64,000 nucleotides of DNA from Terrisporobacter vanillatitrophus (GTDB lineage: Bacteria; Bacillota; Clostridia; Peptostreptococcales; Peptostreptococcaceae): NCBI RefSeq assembly GCF_051148895.1, contig NZ_CP154625.1, positions 3,100,001 through 3,164,000 of the forward strand, read 5' to 3'. Numbering within the stretch: position 1 is the first letter of the stretch; every line of letters begins with the position of its first letter. Below are positions 8,779-17,873 of the stretch, piece after piece. Both the position numbers and the translations under genes were made by a program. The notes under the pieces were generated by a model, which was not told the origin of the DNA, did not search any database, and saw only the letters and a list, made by a program, of their open reading frames with translations.

Positions 8779-9302
8779 TTAATTCTTAGATTTTATTTTT
8801 GCTTCACCAAGTAAAAAACCTATAGAAGTACACATTAAGTCTCTAAATTGTCCTATTATTGCTATATCTTTAGTAATATCAAAGGCATAAACACTTAATA
8901 TTACTAATGCAGCAATTAACGTTATTAATAATGCTACAATAATTTGTACAGTATTTTCATCACCATAATAATACTTAATTGTTTCTTTTTTTATCTTACA
9001 TTCTTCAGTAATGGCATTTTCTCTATCCATACTAATAGTCATTTTTTCCATATAGCTATTTTTATCTTCTTTTCTTTTCGTATTAGAGCTTAGTATAAAT
9101 CCAAATACTGAAGCAAGAGAAGTCCTAAATATAACTTCAATTCTGTTATATAAATCTATGTCCTTTGCATCACAAATAGCTATAAATATTGTAGACAGTA
9201 CTAAAAAAAACCGAGATAAACTAAGAGTTTTGCTGCTAAGTTTAATTTATCTCAATCCATTAATAATTCTTCAATTAAAGCTTGCACTCTACAAAGTTTC
9301 AT
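8779..9302 (-). pseudogene. Broken paralogue of the 7772-8287 membrane protein
   Basis: From an ATG at 9302 the frame reads MKLCRVQALIEELLMD and then meets TGA at 9252-9254, where the intact paralogue has Trp (DWDELNLAAK). After LNLAAKLLVYLG the frame shifts at a run of eight A at 9203-9210, and the match continues in another frame (IEVIFRTSLASVFGF). The last 90 codons (8779-9051) remain open and end LLGEAKIKSKN. One nonsense and one frameshift mutation make it a pseudogene; the open C-terminal part has no ribosome site of note. Confidence 0.85.
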
Positions 9303-9426
9303 AGATATCACTACCTCAAAGGTCAAAATCTCCCCTTATCTCCATAATATTACATGTATTAATATTTTGTGATAAAAAGAATTGTTATCATAATAACCAT
9401 TATTTTAACAATTCTAATAGATATAA

Positions 9427-10302
9427 TTATTCTCTTTGTTTTCCATAAAAATTAATCAATAGTGTACCTTTTCCACTGTGAGCTCCTATTACAGGACCTA
9501 TCTTTGAGTGTATAATTTCACCAACTTCACACTCTTTTTTCAGCATTTCTTCTAATAACATTGCTTCATGCTCACAATCTGCATGAGAAATAATTATAGT
9601 ATCATATTTATCTGGCAAATAATTATCCTTCAATTTATTAATCATATGATGCTCACAAGTTTTAGTTCCTCTTATCTTTTCTACCAGTTGGAGTTTACCA
9701 TCGTTATCCATATTTAATAGTGGTTTTATATTTAAAGCCGTTCCAAAGGTAGCAGCCACAGAACTAATCCTTCCTCCCCTTTTTAAATGGAACAAATCAT
9801 CAACCTTGTACCAGTGACATATATTTAATCTATTTTCTTCTATCCAATTATATAATTCTTCAATAGATTTACCTTTTGACTTTTCTTTCGCTGCTAAATA
9901 AACTAAAAGCCCTTCTCCTGAAGATGCACACAATGAGTCAACTGACATTATATTTCTATCAGGATAATCTTCTTTCAAGTTTGATATTGCTATTTGCGAA
10001 GAACCATAAGTCCCACTTAAACCTGACGAAAAACAAATATAAAGAATATCCCTTCCTTCTTGTAATATAGGAGTAAAATATTCTCTAAATCTTGCTGGTG
10101 TAATTTGAGTTGTTGTTGACATTAATCCTTCCTGTGACATCTTGTAGAATGATTTGCTATCTAACTCTCTTTCATCAGGATAATGTGAATATACTTTCCC
10201 ATTCATTTCGAAATCCATGGGAATGACTTTAATTCCAAGAGAATTTATTACTTCTAACGGTAAATCACTAGTAGCATCAGTAAATATTTCATACTGTGTC
10301 AT
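9427..10302 (-). CDS. DegV family fatty-acid-binding protein
   Basis: About 291 residues, normal for DegV. It starts MTQYEIFTDATSDLP (the TDSTSDLP-like motif) and contains SSGLSGTYGS, RGGRISSVAA and, near the end, GPVIGAHSGKGTL. DegV/FakB proteins hold a fatty acid and present it to the kinase FakA for phosphorylation in the cytoplasm; no fakA is in the window. The ATG at 10302 follows AAAGGAGG by 8 bases; an upstream ATG at 10323 encodes the ribosome site itself and is unlikely. Single-gene unit. Confidence 0.9.
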   Translation of the reverse strand: MTQYEIFTDATSDLPLEVINSLGIKVIPMDFEMNGKVYSHYPDERELDSKSFYKMSQEGLMSTTTQITPARFREYFTPILQEGRDILYICFSSGLSGTYGSSQIAISNLKEDYPDRNIMSVDSLCASSGEGLLVYLAAKEKSKGKSIEELYNWIEENRLNICHWYKVDDLFHLKRGGRISSVAATFGTALNIKPLLNMDNDGKLQLVEKIRGTKTCEHHMINKLKDNYLPDKYDTIIISHADCEHEAMLLEEMLKKECEVGEIIHSKIGPVIGAHSGKGTLLINFYGKQRE

Positions 10303-10705
10303 ATATTTTTCCTCCTTTTTCATGAATAAAATATGTATGATTTCTAATTACATTGTAATTATAGTAGTCTTTCATTCAATTTTCAATTATTATACATATA
10401 AAAAAAATAGAGGTGTGCATCTCTATTTCTTTATTAATAATTCTATGTTAAAGATTTTTTTACTACAAAGCAAAATTCATTTGACAAAATATGTAAATTA
10501 ATATATTATAGTATTAACAATAAGATAATTAATAATTATATTTTGAAGATATAAATAAGTCAGAAGGCTTTAACCTTCTGACTTTTTTGTTTTCAAATAT
10601 TTTTAACCCTTAGATATAGTAATTAATTAACTCAAATTGTATTCTTACTTTCCCCGAGTATGAATTATATGTTTAAAGATGGTTTTCACCATCTTTTTTT
10701 CTTGT
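10303..10705. other. Intergenic region with three hairpins
   Basis: No gene is seen. There are three terminator-like hairpins: about 10397-10427 (AATAGAG/CTCTATT), 10559-10588 (AGTCAGAAGG/CCTTCTGACT followed by six T on the plus strand) and 10684-10703 (AGATGG/CCATCT next to seven T). The last lies directly after the stop of the SNF2 gene and probably ends it; why three are stacked is unclear, unless a lost gene once stood here. Confidence 0.55.
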
Positions 10706-12802
10706 TTATATATTTTCAAATAAATCAATAATTTCTTCTCTCGTTAACTTTTTCAGAGATGAACTATTTTCTAAATTAGAATTTATTATATCTTCAATAA
10801 GCTCTTTTTTATAGTCTTGCATAGCTATTACTTTTTCTTCTACAGTATCTTTAGAAATTAATTTAATAACATCTACCACATTTTTTTGTCCAATTCTATG
10901 TGCCCTATCGCTAGCTTGGTTTTCACTTGCTGGATTGAACCAAGGATCAAAATGAACTACCATGGATGCACTAGTTAAATTAAGTCCTGTTCCTCCTGCT
11001 TTCAATGATATTAAAAACACCTTCTTTGTATCACTATTGTTAAATTCTTCTACCAACTTTATTCTATCTTTTGCATCTGTTTTTCCATCTAAATAAGAGT
11101 ATGAAATATTTTCTTTTTCTAATCTTTTTTCTATAATTTGAAGAACCTTTGTAAACTGAGAAAATACTAATATTTTTCTACCAGTTTCTTGATTTATAAG
11201 ATTAATTAAAATTTCCAATTTTGAATTTTTACCTTTATAGTTTTTAACAATTATTTCTGGCGCAATACTTAGTTGTCTTAATTTTGTTAAATAAGAAAAA
11301 ATAGTCATATTATCTTCATTGTTTTCTAGAATCCTTCTCTTTATTAAATTCACAAAACTTCTATATGCTCTTTTGTGCTCCTTATCCAACTCAACATAAA
11401 ATTTATGTTCTATTTTATCTGGTAATTCATTAATAACTTCTTTTTTAGTTCTTCTAAGCATAAAAGGTTTTATTAAATTTTTTAGTTGGTAGTGATTTTT
11501 TTCATTATTAACAAAGATAGTTTCAAATTTCTTCTTATTGTATAAATATCCTGGCATGACAAAATCAAAAATTGACCAAAGCTCCATAAGATTATTTTCT
11601 ACAGGAGTTCCTGTTAAAGCAAATTTTACATTAGCATTTACTTCTTTAATTGATTTAGTAATTATAGAATCTGGATTTTTAATATTTTGTGCCTCATCTA
11701 TTATGCAGTAATCAAATGTTATGTTTTTATATTTTTCCATGTCATTTTTATAAGTTCCATAACTGGTTAGTATAACATCATAATACTTATAGTTTTCTAA
11801 TATTTTTTCCCTTTGAGCTTTACTTCCATAAGCTATCCCTAGTTTAATATTTGGTGTGAATTTTTCAAATTCATTTTCCCAGTTAAATATTAAAGAAGTT
11901 GGAGTTATAACTATTGATTTTTTATCTTTTTGTGAAAGTAAAAAAGCTAAAGTTTGTACAGTTTTACCAAGTCCCATTTCATCTGCCAATATTCCACCGA
12001 AATTATAATTTGATAAAGTATTAAAAAATTCAAATCCATCTACTTGATAATCTCTAAGGTTTGCCTTTAAATTCTCAGGGACTTTTATATTTTTGTTTAA
12101 TTTATTATATTTTTTTATTACATTATCTACGTACTTTCTGCCACTTATTAAAGTATTACTTTCATCTTCTAGTAACTTTTCTAGAAATACTGCTTTATTA
12201 TCTGGTATCTTTATTTTTTGAAAATCACTATAAACACCTAATACATATATGATTTGAAATATTTTTTCTAAATCATTGTCCTTTAAGTCAATATAACTAC
12301 CATCTGGCATAAGATGATACTTATATTTATCTTTATATGAATTATATATATTGGCATATTCATTTTCATCTATTCCATCAATATGTAAACTCGCACCTAA
12401 ATTTCCACCTCTAGATTGACTTAAGTCAAATACTACAGTAGGATTTAGTATTATATCTCCTTCTGCAAATTCTTCTTTAGTTTTGTCTCTTAATTTTTTT
12501 ATTCCTTCAAGAACTGAAGCTACCATATGGGGACATACTTGAGTTCCTTTATTATTAAATACATTTTGACAGTCACAACTAAGATTAGAGACAGTCCTAT
12601 TTTTAGTATTTATACTTATCATAGATGTATAACTTCGTCTATGGTGTTCATCAAAAACTGTAGCATAAAACGTTGCTTCATCCCCTCTTGTATTTACATA
12701 GTCATTGCTTACATAATTTCTCTTATATGATGCAAATCCACTATTATATTTTAACTTATCTGTATATAATCTTAATATTTCACTAAGTTTATCTATTTCC
12801 AT
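10706..12802 (-). CDS. SNF2-family DNA-dependent ATPase with SWIM zinc finger
   Basis: A 698-residue protein. An N-terminal SWIM-type zinc finger (CDC...CPHM, about 77-95) precedes the SNF2 ATPase: Walker A DEMGLGKT near 275, DEAQ box near 370, LTGTP, then the helicase C-terminal half with LISLKAGGTGLNLT and the final SDRAHRIGQ motif. Members translocate on double-stranded DNA and remodel protein-DNA complexes; the bacterial HepA-like branch has no settled role. It stands alone with AAGGTGG before its ATG. No restriction or phage-defence genes adjoin it, so I do not assign it to a defence island. Confidence 0.88.
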   Translation of the reverse strand: MEIDKLSEILRLYTDKLKYNSGFASYKRNYVSNDYVNTRGDEATFYATVFDEHHRRSYTSMISINTKNRTVSNLSCDCQNVFNNKGTQVCPHMVASVLEGIKKLRDKTKEEFAEGDIILNPTVVFDLSQSRGGNLGASLHIDGIDENEYANIYNSYKDKYKYHLMPDGSYIDLKDNDLEKIFQIIYVLGVYSDFQKIKIPDNKAVFLEKLLEDESNTLISGRKYVDNVIKKYNKLNKNIKVPENLKANLRDYQVDGFEFFNTLSNYNFGGILADEMGLGKTVQTLAFLLSQKDKKSIVITPTSLIFNWENEFEKFTPNIKLGIAYGSKAQREKILENYKYYDVILTSYGTYKNDMEKYKNITFDYCIIDEAQNIKNPDSIITKSIKEVNANVKFALTGTPVENNLMELWSIFDFVMPGYLYNKKKFETIFVNNEKNHYQLKNLIKPFMLRRTKKEVINELPDKIEHKFYVELDKEHKRAYRSFVNLIKRRILENNEDNMTIFSYLTKLRQLSIAPEIIVKNYKGKNSKLEILINLINQETGRKILVFSQFTKVLQIIEKRLEKENISYSYLDGKTDAKDRIKLVEEFNNSDTKKVFLISLKAGGTGLNLTSASMVVHFDPWFNPASENQASDRAHRIGQKNVVDVIKLISKDTVEEKVIAMQDYKKELIEDIINSNLENSSSLKKLTREEIIDLFENI

Positions 12803-12883
12803 TTTTCCACCTTTTCCTTAAAAATTTATAATAGTTTTTTGTGAAAATTCAATTTCATTTAAAACAGTTTCTATTATAAAAAT

Positions 12884-12914
12884 AAAATATCATGAGATAG
12901 TCCCCATGATATTT
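12884..12914 (-). terminator. Terminator after the 42-residue peptide gene
   Basis: A 10-bp stem (AAATATCATG at 12885-12894, CATGATATTT at 12905-12914) followed on the minus strand by a T-rich run. Confidence 0.75.
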
Positions 12915-13027
12915 CAAATTTTATTAAATCTTAATTTTTATACTTCCATTTTCACACACTTCAATTTAAATTATACTCATATTATTATAAGTCATTCAAG
13001 TAGTTATTTAATTCTTTTTTCTTTTAT

Positions 13028-13156
13028 TTACTTTGGTTTTTTTATTAATGCTAATATTCCAGCAATAATTAAAGCTCCTGTTCCTATCCATATCAATGCT
13101 TCACCACAACTAGCAAAAGAAATGTCTCTTATACAAAAATCTAATATGTTTTTCAT
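13028..13156 (-). CDS. 42-residue single-helix membrane peptide
   Basis: The minus strand encodes a 42-residue peptide from an ATG at 13156, preceded by a near-perfect AAAGGAGGTG 8 bases upstream. It begins MKNILDFCIRDISF, has a central SCGEALIW, one hydrophobic helix (about 22-38, WIGTGALIIAGILALI) and ends in KKPK. A terminator follows at 12884. The strong ribosome site and own terminator argue that it is translated. Function unknown. Short membrane peptides with a basic tail include type I toxins, but I see no clear antisense RNA gene. It would escape gene callers with a length cut-off. Confidence 0.7.
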   Translation of the reverse strand: MKNILDFCIRDISFASCGEALIWIGTGALIIAGILALIKKPK

Positions 13157-13246
13157 CTTTTGACACCTCCTTTTAGCTTATTACAAAAAATATTTTTAAT
13201 TATTCAATTTAATTCTACTATATACTATGAATCCTAAAATAAAAAA

Positions 13247-13273
13247 ATGACACCTCTATATTTTGGGTGTCAT
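13247..13273 (-). terminator. Terminator of the catalase-fold gene
   Basis: An 8-bp stem (ATGACACC at 13247-13254, GGTGTCAT at 13266-13273) followed on the minus strand by seven T, just after the stop at 13280. Confidence 0.85.
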
Positions 13274-13279
13274 AGATTT

Positions 13280-14272
13280 TCATATATTATCAAAATCTTC
13301 ATCATTTGCTTCATATAATTCTTCCTTATTTCTATAATGTCTATATTTTGACATCTCCTTATAAATCTTTATTCTTCCTTCATTAATATCTCCAATAGGC
13401 TTGTGAGAAAGAAGACTATGACCTGGCGAAAAAGACATTCTTTCTGCTAAGTCAAATCTTTTCTTAGTTGTAAATCTTTGTTTTGGAATTCTTATTTCTC
13501 CCAGTTTGATAAAAGGAGATTTATCTTCTTCCCACTCTATTGAAGCATCATTTATTGGCGTATATATATCATTTATACAAAATTGTACCATAAAGTCAAA
13601 CACTGCTTCTTCTTTATATAGATGTTTTTGCATATTTTCTGTAAGATAATTTTTTCCAAGTTTTTTAGGAAGCTTACTCTTATACATGGATCTTGGAACT
13701 ATACTATATTTTACTATTTTATTACCAAACATATATGGCGTAGTACTGTAATATCTAATATCTAAAGGACTTGTATCATGTTTCATATTTTTCATAATAT
13801 CAGTAATTACTTTGAAATTTTTATCTTTTATTAATTTCCCCATAAAAATTATTGGTGTCGATTTTGTTGTATAGTATATGGCGTCATACATTAATTTTAG
13901 TGTTCCTATAGGCATGGTTTTCATACTAACTAATAGAAAATCTTGAGTAAATTTTTCATCCTTTACATATTTATCTCCATAGACATTTAATAATTTCATG
14001 GAAAATCCTCTAATATCTCTATATTTATCACTTCTTATTTTAGGACTTGAGTTAGATACTCTTATAAAAGCTTTATAATAATCTCTGTTAAAAATACCTT
14101 CTCTATACTGTAAAGGTAAATTTTTATCCACAATGAAATAGCCTTTTAAAAGTCCTAAACATTTAGGATGAGCATCTCTTCTTGTTAAACCTTTTGCATA
14201 ATCCTTATCTAATTTTTCTTTTAATAGACATATTATTTTTGAACTTAATTCATTATTACTATATTTTCTCAA
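13280..14272 (-). CDS. Catalase-fold haem protein (small, y4iL-like)
   Basis: A 330-residue protein with the catalase core pattern: RVSNSSP then RDIRGFSMKLL (about 72-97), QDFLLVS (about 110), and a C-terminal FSPGHSLLSHKPIGDINEGR...YKEMSKYRHYRN segment that carries the proximal haem region. It is shorter than true catalases (about 480 residues) and fits the small catalase-like subfamily, whose activity is often peroxidase-like or untested. In an anaerobe a role in peroxide defence is likely, alongside the rubrerythrin at 28050. The start is TTG at 14272 behind AAAGGAG. Confidence 0.8.
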   Translation of the reverse strand: MRKYSNNELSSKIICLLKEKLDKDYAKGLTRRDAHPKCLGLLKGYFIVDKNLPLQYREGIFNRDYYKAFIRVSNSSPKIRSDKYRDIRGFSMKLLNVYGDKYVKDEKFTQDFLLVSMKTMPIGTLKLMYDAIYYTTKSTPIIFMGKLIKDKNFKVITDIMKNMKHDTSPLDIRYYSTTPYMFGNKIVKYSIVPRSMYKSKLPKKLGKNYLTENMQKHLYKEEAVFDFMVQFCINDIYTPINDASIEWEEDKSPFIKLGEIRIPKQRFTTKKRFDLAERMSFSPGHSLLSHKPIGDINEGRIKIYKEMSKYRHYRNKEELYEANDEDFDNI

Positions 14273-14340
14273 TTATTTTGCTCCTTTACTAAAATTGTAA
14301 ATAATACTTATTATTCCAATAATAGAAAAGAATAATTACA

Positions 14341-14366
14341 AAAAGAAAGGTATTTTACCTTCTTTT
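14341..14366 (-). terminator. Short terminator after the MATE gene
   Basis: A 6-bp stem (AAGGTA at 14347-14352, TACCTT at 14356-14361) flanked by A/G- and T-rich runs, directly after the MATE stop codon. Confidence 0.5.
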
Positions 14367-15731
14367 CTATTTAGCTATTGCAACTTTATTAAATTTAGTT
14401 TCACTTTTTAAATCATTGCTTTTTAATTTTCTTATATATATTATTATCCCAAATAAAGTAATAACTTCTGTTATAGGTACAACAAACCACAAACTATATC
14501 CACCAAATACTATTGGCAAACTTAATACAAGAATAATATTTAATAAAAATCCTCTTATTACTGATATAAATATGGATGGTTTTTCTTTACCTACAGATTG
14601 AAAATAGTTACAAAGTAATATATTAATATTCATAATACAAAAAGCACTTAAATAATCTCTCACCGCTGGTACTCCCATAGAAATAATCTCTGCATTAGCT
14701 TTTACAAAAGCATATATTACTTCTTCTGCAAACATAAATACTACTGTATATAATAAACATCCTATTGAAATAGTAGTAAACATGGCATATTTTAAAACTG
14801 TTTTTACACGTCTACTTTCATTAGCACCGTAGTTAGTCGCTATTATAGGTTGACTAGCCTGAGCTACACCATTAAATAAAGCCATTCCAACTATTACGCA
14901 ATTTGATATAATTCCATAAACTACTATTCCCATATCTCCTATATATTTTAAAATTTGAATATTAAATATAAATATTACAAATCCACTGGCAACTTCCATT
15001 AAGAAACTAGATCCACCACAACCTATTATTCTTTTTATTTTTGTTATTGATACTTTCTTTAGAGATAACTCTATTCTATTTTTCTTTGATATAAAATGAG
15101 TTAAAAGAACTATAACTGTTGTTAAACTACCTAAAACTGTTGCCAAAGCTGCACCCATCATTCCCATATTCATAGGGAAAACAAAAATATAATCTAATAC
15201 TATATTCAATCCTGCTCCTAAAAGTACTGACATCATAGCTAATTTTGGGGATTTTTTATTACGAATTATGGGTGATAAAAAATTAGTTGCTATAAATATT
15301 GGTGTAAATATTGTTATACATCTTCCATATTGTAAAACTAAATCAATACTGTTTTCATTTGCTCCAAGGAAATAAGAAATTTCTTCTAAAAATATGTTTG
15401 TTAATGTTGTAAATATTAGTCCTATTATTACTACGGTTACCAAACTGGAAACAAAGTATTTATCTGATTCTTCTTTATTTCCCATACCTTCTTCCATGGA
15501 GATCAATATTCCTCCACCAACCCCAAACATAAGACCTATTCCGTTATATGCGGCGAAAAAAGGTAGAAAAATATTCAGTGCAGAAATCCCCTCTGCCCCA
15601 ACACCTTGTCCAATTACAAGAGTATCTACCAATATGTAAATTGATGTTACAAGTGTAGAACATATTGATGGTATTAGATAGTGATAAAAAACTTTTTTCT
15701 CATCATCTTTTAATAAATTTAAATTTTCCAT
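14367..15731 (-). CDS. MATE family efflux transporter
   Basis: About 454 residues with twelve predicted membrane helices in two related halves, matching the MATE fold. Typical segments include PSICSTLVTSIYILVDTLVIG near the start and GVAQASQPIIATNYGA (about 300). These pumps export cationic compounds or drugs in exchange for Na or H ions. The start at 15731 has AGGAGGG before the ATG; the frame is open to 15770 without such a site. Single gene between terminators; substrate not predictable. Confidence 0.9.
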   Translation of the reverse strand: MENLNLLKDDEKKVFYHYLIPSICSTLVTSIYILVDTLVIGQGVGAEGISALNIFLPFFAAYNGIGLMFGVGGGILISMEEGMGNKEESDKYFVSSLVTVVIIGLIFTTLTNIFLEEISYFLGANENSIDLVLQYGRCITIFTPIFIATNFLSPIIRNKKSPKLAMMSVLLGAGLNIVLDYIFVFPMNMGMMGAALATVLGSLTTVIVLLTHFISKKNRIELSLKKVSITKIKRIIGCGGSSFLMEVASGFVIFIFNIQILKYIGDMGIVVYGIISNCVIVGMALFNGVAQASQPIIATNYGANESRRVKTVLKYAMFTTISIGCLLYTVVFMFAEEVIYAFVKANAEIISMGVPAVRDYLSAFCIMNINILLCNYFQSVGKEKPSIFISVIRGFLLNIILVLSLPIVFGGYSLWFVVPITEVITLFGIIIYIRKLKSNDLKSETKFNKVAIAK

Positions 15732-15763
15732 TATGATCCCTCCTATTCCTATTAAAAATAAAA

Positions 15764-15800
15764 AAGCCAAATAAGCATGCTAAGTATACTTATTTGGCTT
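15764..15800 (-). terminator. Terminator between cbiM and the MATE gene
   Basis: Perfect 12-bp arms (AAGCCAAATAAG at 15764-15775, CTTATTTGGCTT at 15789-15800) followed on the minus strand by a T-run. It ends the cbiM transcript. Further upstream an A/T-rich imperfect repeat (CCATTA at 15828, TAATGG at 15879) has no clear role. Confidence 0.85.
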
Positions 15801-15944
15801 GTTGTTTATATTTTATTTTTTTTGAACCATTAAATTATTTTGCACTGCGATTATAAATTAAATATAATTCGCCACTTGTAATGGCTCTTTTAACAAAAAC
15901 TATTTTAATATATTAAATTAACAAAGTCAACCTAAATTTTCCTT

Positions 15945-16985
15945 TTATTCATTAGTTTGTTTCTTCTTAGCTTTACTAAGTCCAAATGCTATTACACCAC
16001 ATAAACCTAGTGTTATTGCTGAGCCTACCACACCAGATACTGTAGTACCCATTGTATTTTCTCCATCTGACTTAAAGGCATAATCTGGTAAGAAAGCTAA
16101 TTTTTCTTGCACTCCTCCTAATGTCTCATTTACACTATTTGTTCTTTCAAGTTCATCACTACCAGTTACATTTTGTATTGCCCACTCCAATCCATCAGGA
16201 TTTGAAGATGCATATAGCGATAATCCTCCTCCTATAAGTACTGTAATTATAGCTAAAGTTACAACTATAGATTTTATACTAGCCTTACCTTCTACATGTT
16301 TATCACCATTATAACCAATTAATAATTCTGGTTTTGCATTGTATATAAATACTAAAACAAGACCTGTCATAACACCTTCTATCGCACCTATAGCCAAATG
16401 TATTGGTTGCATTAACATTACAAAGGTACTAAATGGTAATTCTGATACACCAGATAGAGTAGTTTCCAATACAACCCCCAAAGCTCCAAGTTGAAGAGAT
16501 ATAATAACTGACAATATTGAAGCTACCATTATTTTAGTTGGTGTAAATCCTTTTTTAAGTATCTTACTGTATATAAATGGGAACCCAATAAAACAAGCAA
16601 ATAATCCCATATTTATCATATTACATCCCAGTGCTAGTATTCCTCCATCTGCAAAGAATAAGCACTGAATAAAAAGTACAGAAGCTATAGTTAAAAAACC
16701 TGCCTCTGGCCCTAATAGAGATGCTAATAGTATTCCTCCTCCAATATGTCCACTAGATCCCGTTCCTGGTATAGTAAAGTTAATCATTTGAGAAGCAAAA
16801 ACAAAAGCTCCTAAAACACCCATTAGCGGAATTTTCTTTTGTAAATCCACTAATTCAGAATTTTTTAATTTGTATCCTTTTTCTTCTTGAGATAATTTTT
16901 TACAACAATATCCCATTGTAGCTGCTGCTGCAACCCACATTGTTCCCCCAACAGCTGGTGATAAAAGTGCATCTGCCATATGCAT
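15945..16985 (-). CDS. cbiM: CbiM-type cobalt/nickel ECF transporter substrate-specific protein (CbiMN-like fusion)
   Basis: About 346 residues. The ATG at 16985 gives an N-terminus MHMADALLSP; CbiM/NikM proteins need His at position 2 for metal binding, which fixes this start, and GGGGGA lies 8 bases upstream. Six or so CbiM helices follow (SGHIGGGILLASLLGPEAGF), then a C-terminal membrane and loop part containing SNPDGLEWAI, as in CbiN/NikN, then a last helix. It is thus an M-N fusion importing Co or Ni. The ATPase and CbiQ partners are not adjacent. A leader terminator at 17010-17054 suggests attenuation. Confidence 0.88.
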   Translation of the reverse strand: MHMADALLSPAVGGTMWVAAAATMGYCCKKLSQEEKGYKLKNSELVDLQKKIPLMGVLGAFVFASQMINFTIPGTGSSGHIGGGILLASLLGPEAGFLTIASVLFIQCLFFADGGILALGCNMINMGLFACFIGFPFIYSKILKKGFTPTKIMVASILSVIISLQLGALGVVLETTLSGVSELPFSTFVMLMQPIHLAIGAIEGVMTGLVLVFIYNAKPELLIGYNGDKHVEGKASIKSIVVTLAIITVLIGGGLSLYASSNPDGLEWAIQNVTGSDELERTNSVNETLGGVQEKLAFLPDYAFKSDGENTMGTTVSGVVGSAITLGLCGVIAFGLSKAKKKQTNE

Positions 16986-17009
16986 AATATAAATCCCCCT
17001 TTTTAAAAA

Positions 17010-17054
17010 CAAAAAAACCACGAAGTTATCCTCATTAGGAAGTAACCTTCATGG
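17010..17054 (-). promoter_or_regulatory. Leader terminator (probable attenuator) of cbiM
   Basis: On the minus strand an imperfect hairpin (CCATGAAGGTTA ... TAACTTCGTGG) is followed at once by seven T, G and five T. The run ends about 25 bases before the cbiM ATG, too close for another promoter between. A terminator in the leader of a metal-uptake gene suggests control by a metal- or cofactor-sensing RNA or protein. I cannot match the about 60 bases before it to a known riboswitch. Confidence 0.65.
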
Positions 17055-17106
17055 CTTTGATTTCAATTTATATATTTTGTTATATTTACTACATTTTTCT
17101 AATTAA

Positions 17107-17135
17107 ATACTAACACTATGTATTACAAAGGTCAA
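17107..17135 (-). promoter_or_regulatory. Promoter of cbiM
   Basis: Minus-strand TTGACC (17130-17135), 17-bp spacer, TAGTAT (17107-17112). It would start RNA near 17100 and give a leader of about 115 bases. Confidence 0.65.
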
Positions 17136-17152
17136 TAAAAATAGTAATATTT

Positions 17153-17620
17153 CTAATTTTTTAATGCTTTTATCTTTGCTGAAGTATTAAATCCTATGGC
17201 CAATGGTAAAAATGCGGACATTGGAATAAATACAAAACCTAAATCAACATTATTTATAATACAAAAAATTATATATGCCATTATACTCACAAGAATTAAT
17301 TTTAAAAATACAAATAAATCTCCTGCTAATAAAAACGCTTGTTCTTGTTTCTTTTTATTTTTTATATTACCTATACCCCATAAAGATGGATTTAAATATA
17401 TCATAGTAAACACTACATATATTCCATAAGATATAGCTAATTTCCATAAGATACTTGTTTTTGATCCCATACCACCTATTTTACCAGTAATTTCAAAAGA
17501 CGTTGCTACCTCTTGTGGTATTTTCCCCCACATGACCGCCACATAAATTGATATTGCTATTAATGTAAATATTGTAAGTCCTTCAATCATTCTTTGTTTT
17601 TGTGTGAAAGCCATCTTCAT
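17153..17620 (-). CDS. DUF1648-like integral membrane protein
   Basis: About 155 residues with four membrane helices. The first helix and the following WGKIPQEVATSFEITGKIGGMGSK match the DUF1648 pattern (helix, then P...HxxxxG-like loop), a domain found in SdpI-like membrane proteins. No SdpR/SdpC-type genes adjoin it. The start at 17620 is the ATG after GAGGGAGA; an upstream ATG at 17650 has no site. Function unknown. Confidence 0.6.
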   Translation of the reverse strand: MKMAFTQKQRMIEGLTIFTLIAISIYVAVMWGKIPQEVATSFEITGKIGGMGSKTSILWKLAISYGIYVVFTMIYLNPSLWGIGNIKNKKKQEQAFLLAGDLFVFLKLILVSIMAYIIFCIINNVDLGFVFIPMSAFLPLAIGFNTSAKIKALKN

Positions 17621-17785
17621 ATTTTCATCTCCCTCAATTTTATTTAACATACAAGTATAATTTTACATTATATTATAAGTTTTAAAAAGATATTTTATTA
17701 CAATATTACTTTTTTATATGTTGCTTTTTTAACATTTAACTAAAACTAATTTTAAAATACTTTTATAGTTTTTAAAACATAAAAA

Positions 17786-17843
17786 ATGCTCCCTCCATGA
17801 TAACAGTTTTTATTATTTAAACTGTCTACCATAAAGAGAGCAT
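17786..17843 (-). terminator. Terminator of the SPFH operon
   Basis: Nested arms ATGCTC/GAGCAT (17786-17791, 17838-17843) and ACAGTTT/AAACTGT, followed on the minus strand by TTTTTTATGTTTT. Confidence 0.8.
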
Positions 17844-17873
17844 ATCATATTATCACTACTTAGCTATATACTA

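Noticed and set aside
10706..12802. SNF2 helicase as part of a phage-defence island
   Set aside because: No nuclease, methyltransferase or other defence gene lies next to it, and the camA-like gene is 40 kb away.
12906..13163. Plus-strand frame of 85 codons in the SNF2/catalase gap
   Set aside because: Composition is typical of AT-rich noise; the minus-strand 42-residue gene in the same place has the ribosome site and terminator.
15828..15884. Imperfect inverted repeat (CCATTA...TAATGG) as a riboswitch or small RNA
   Set aside because: A/T-rich with several mismatches and lying downstream of cbiM; no supporting motif.
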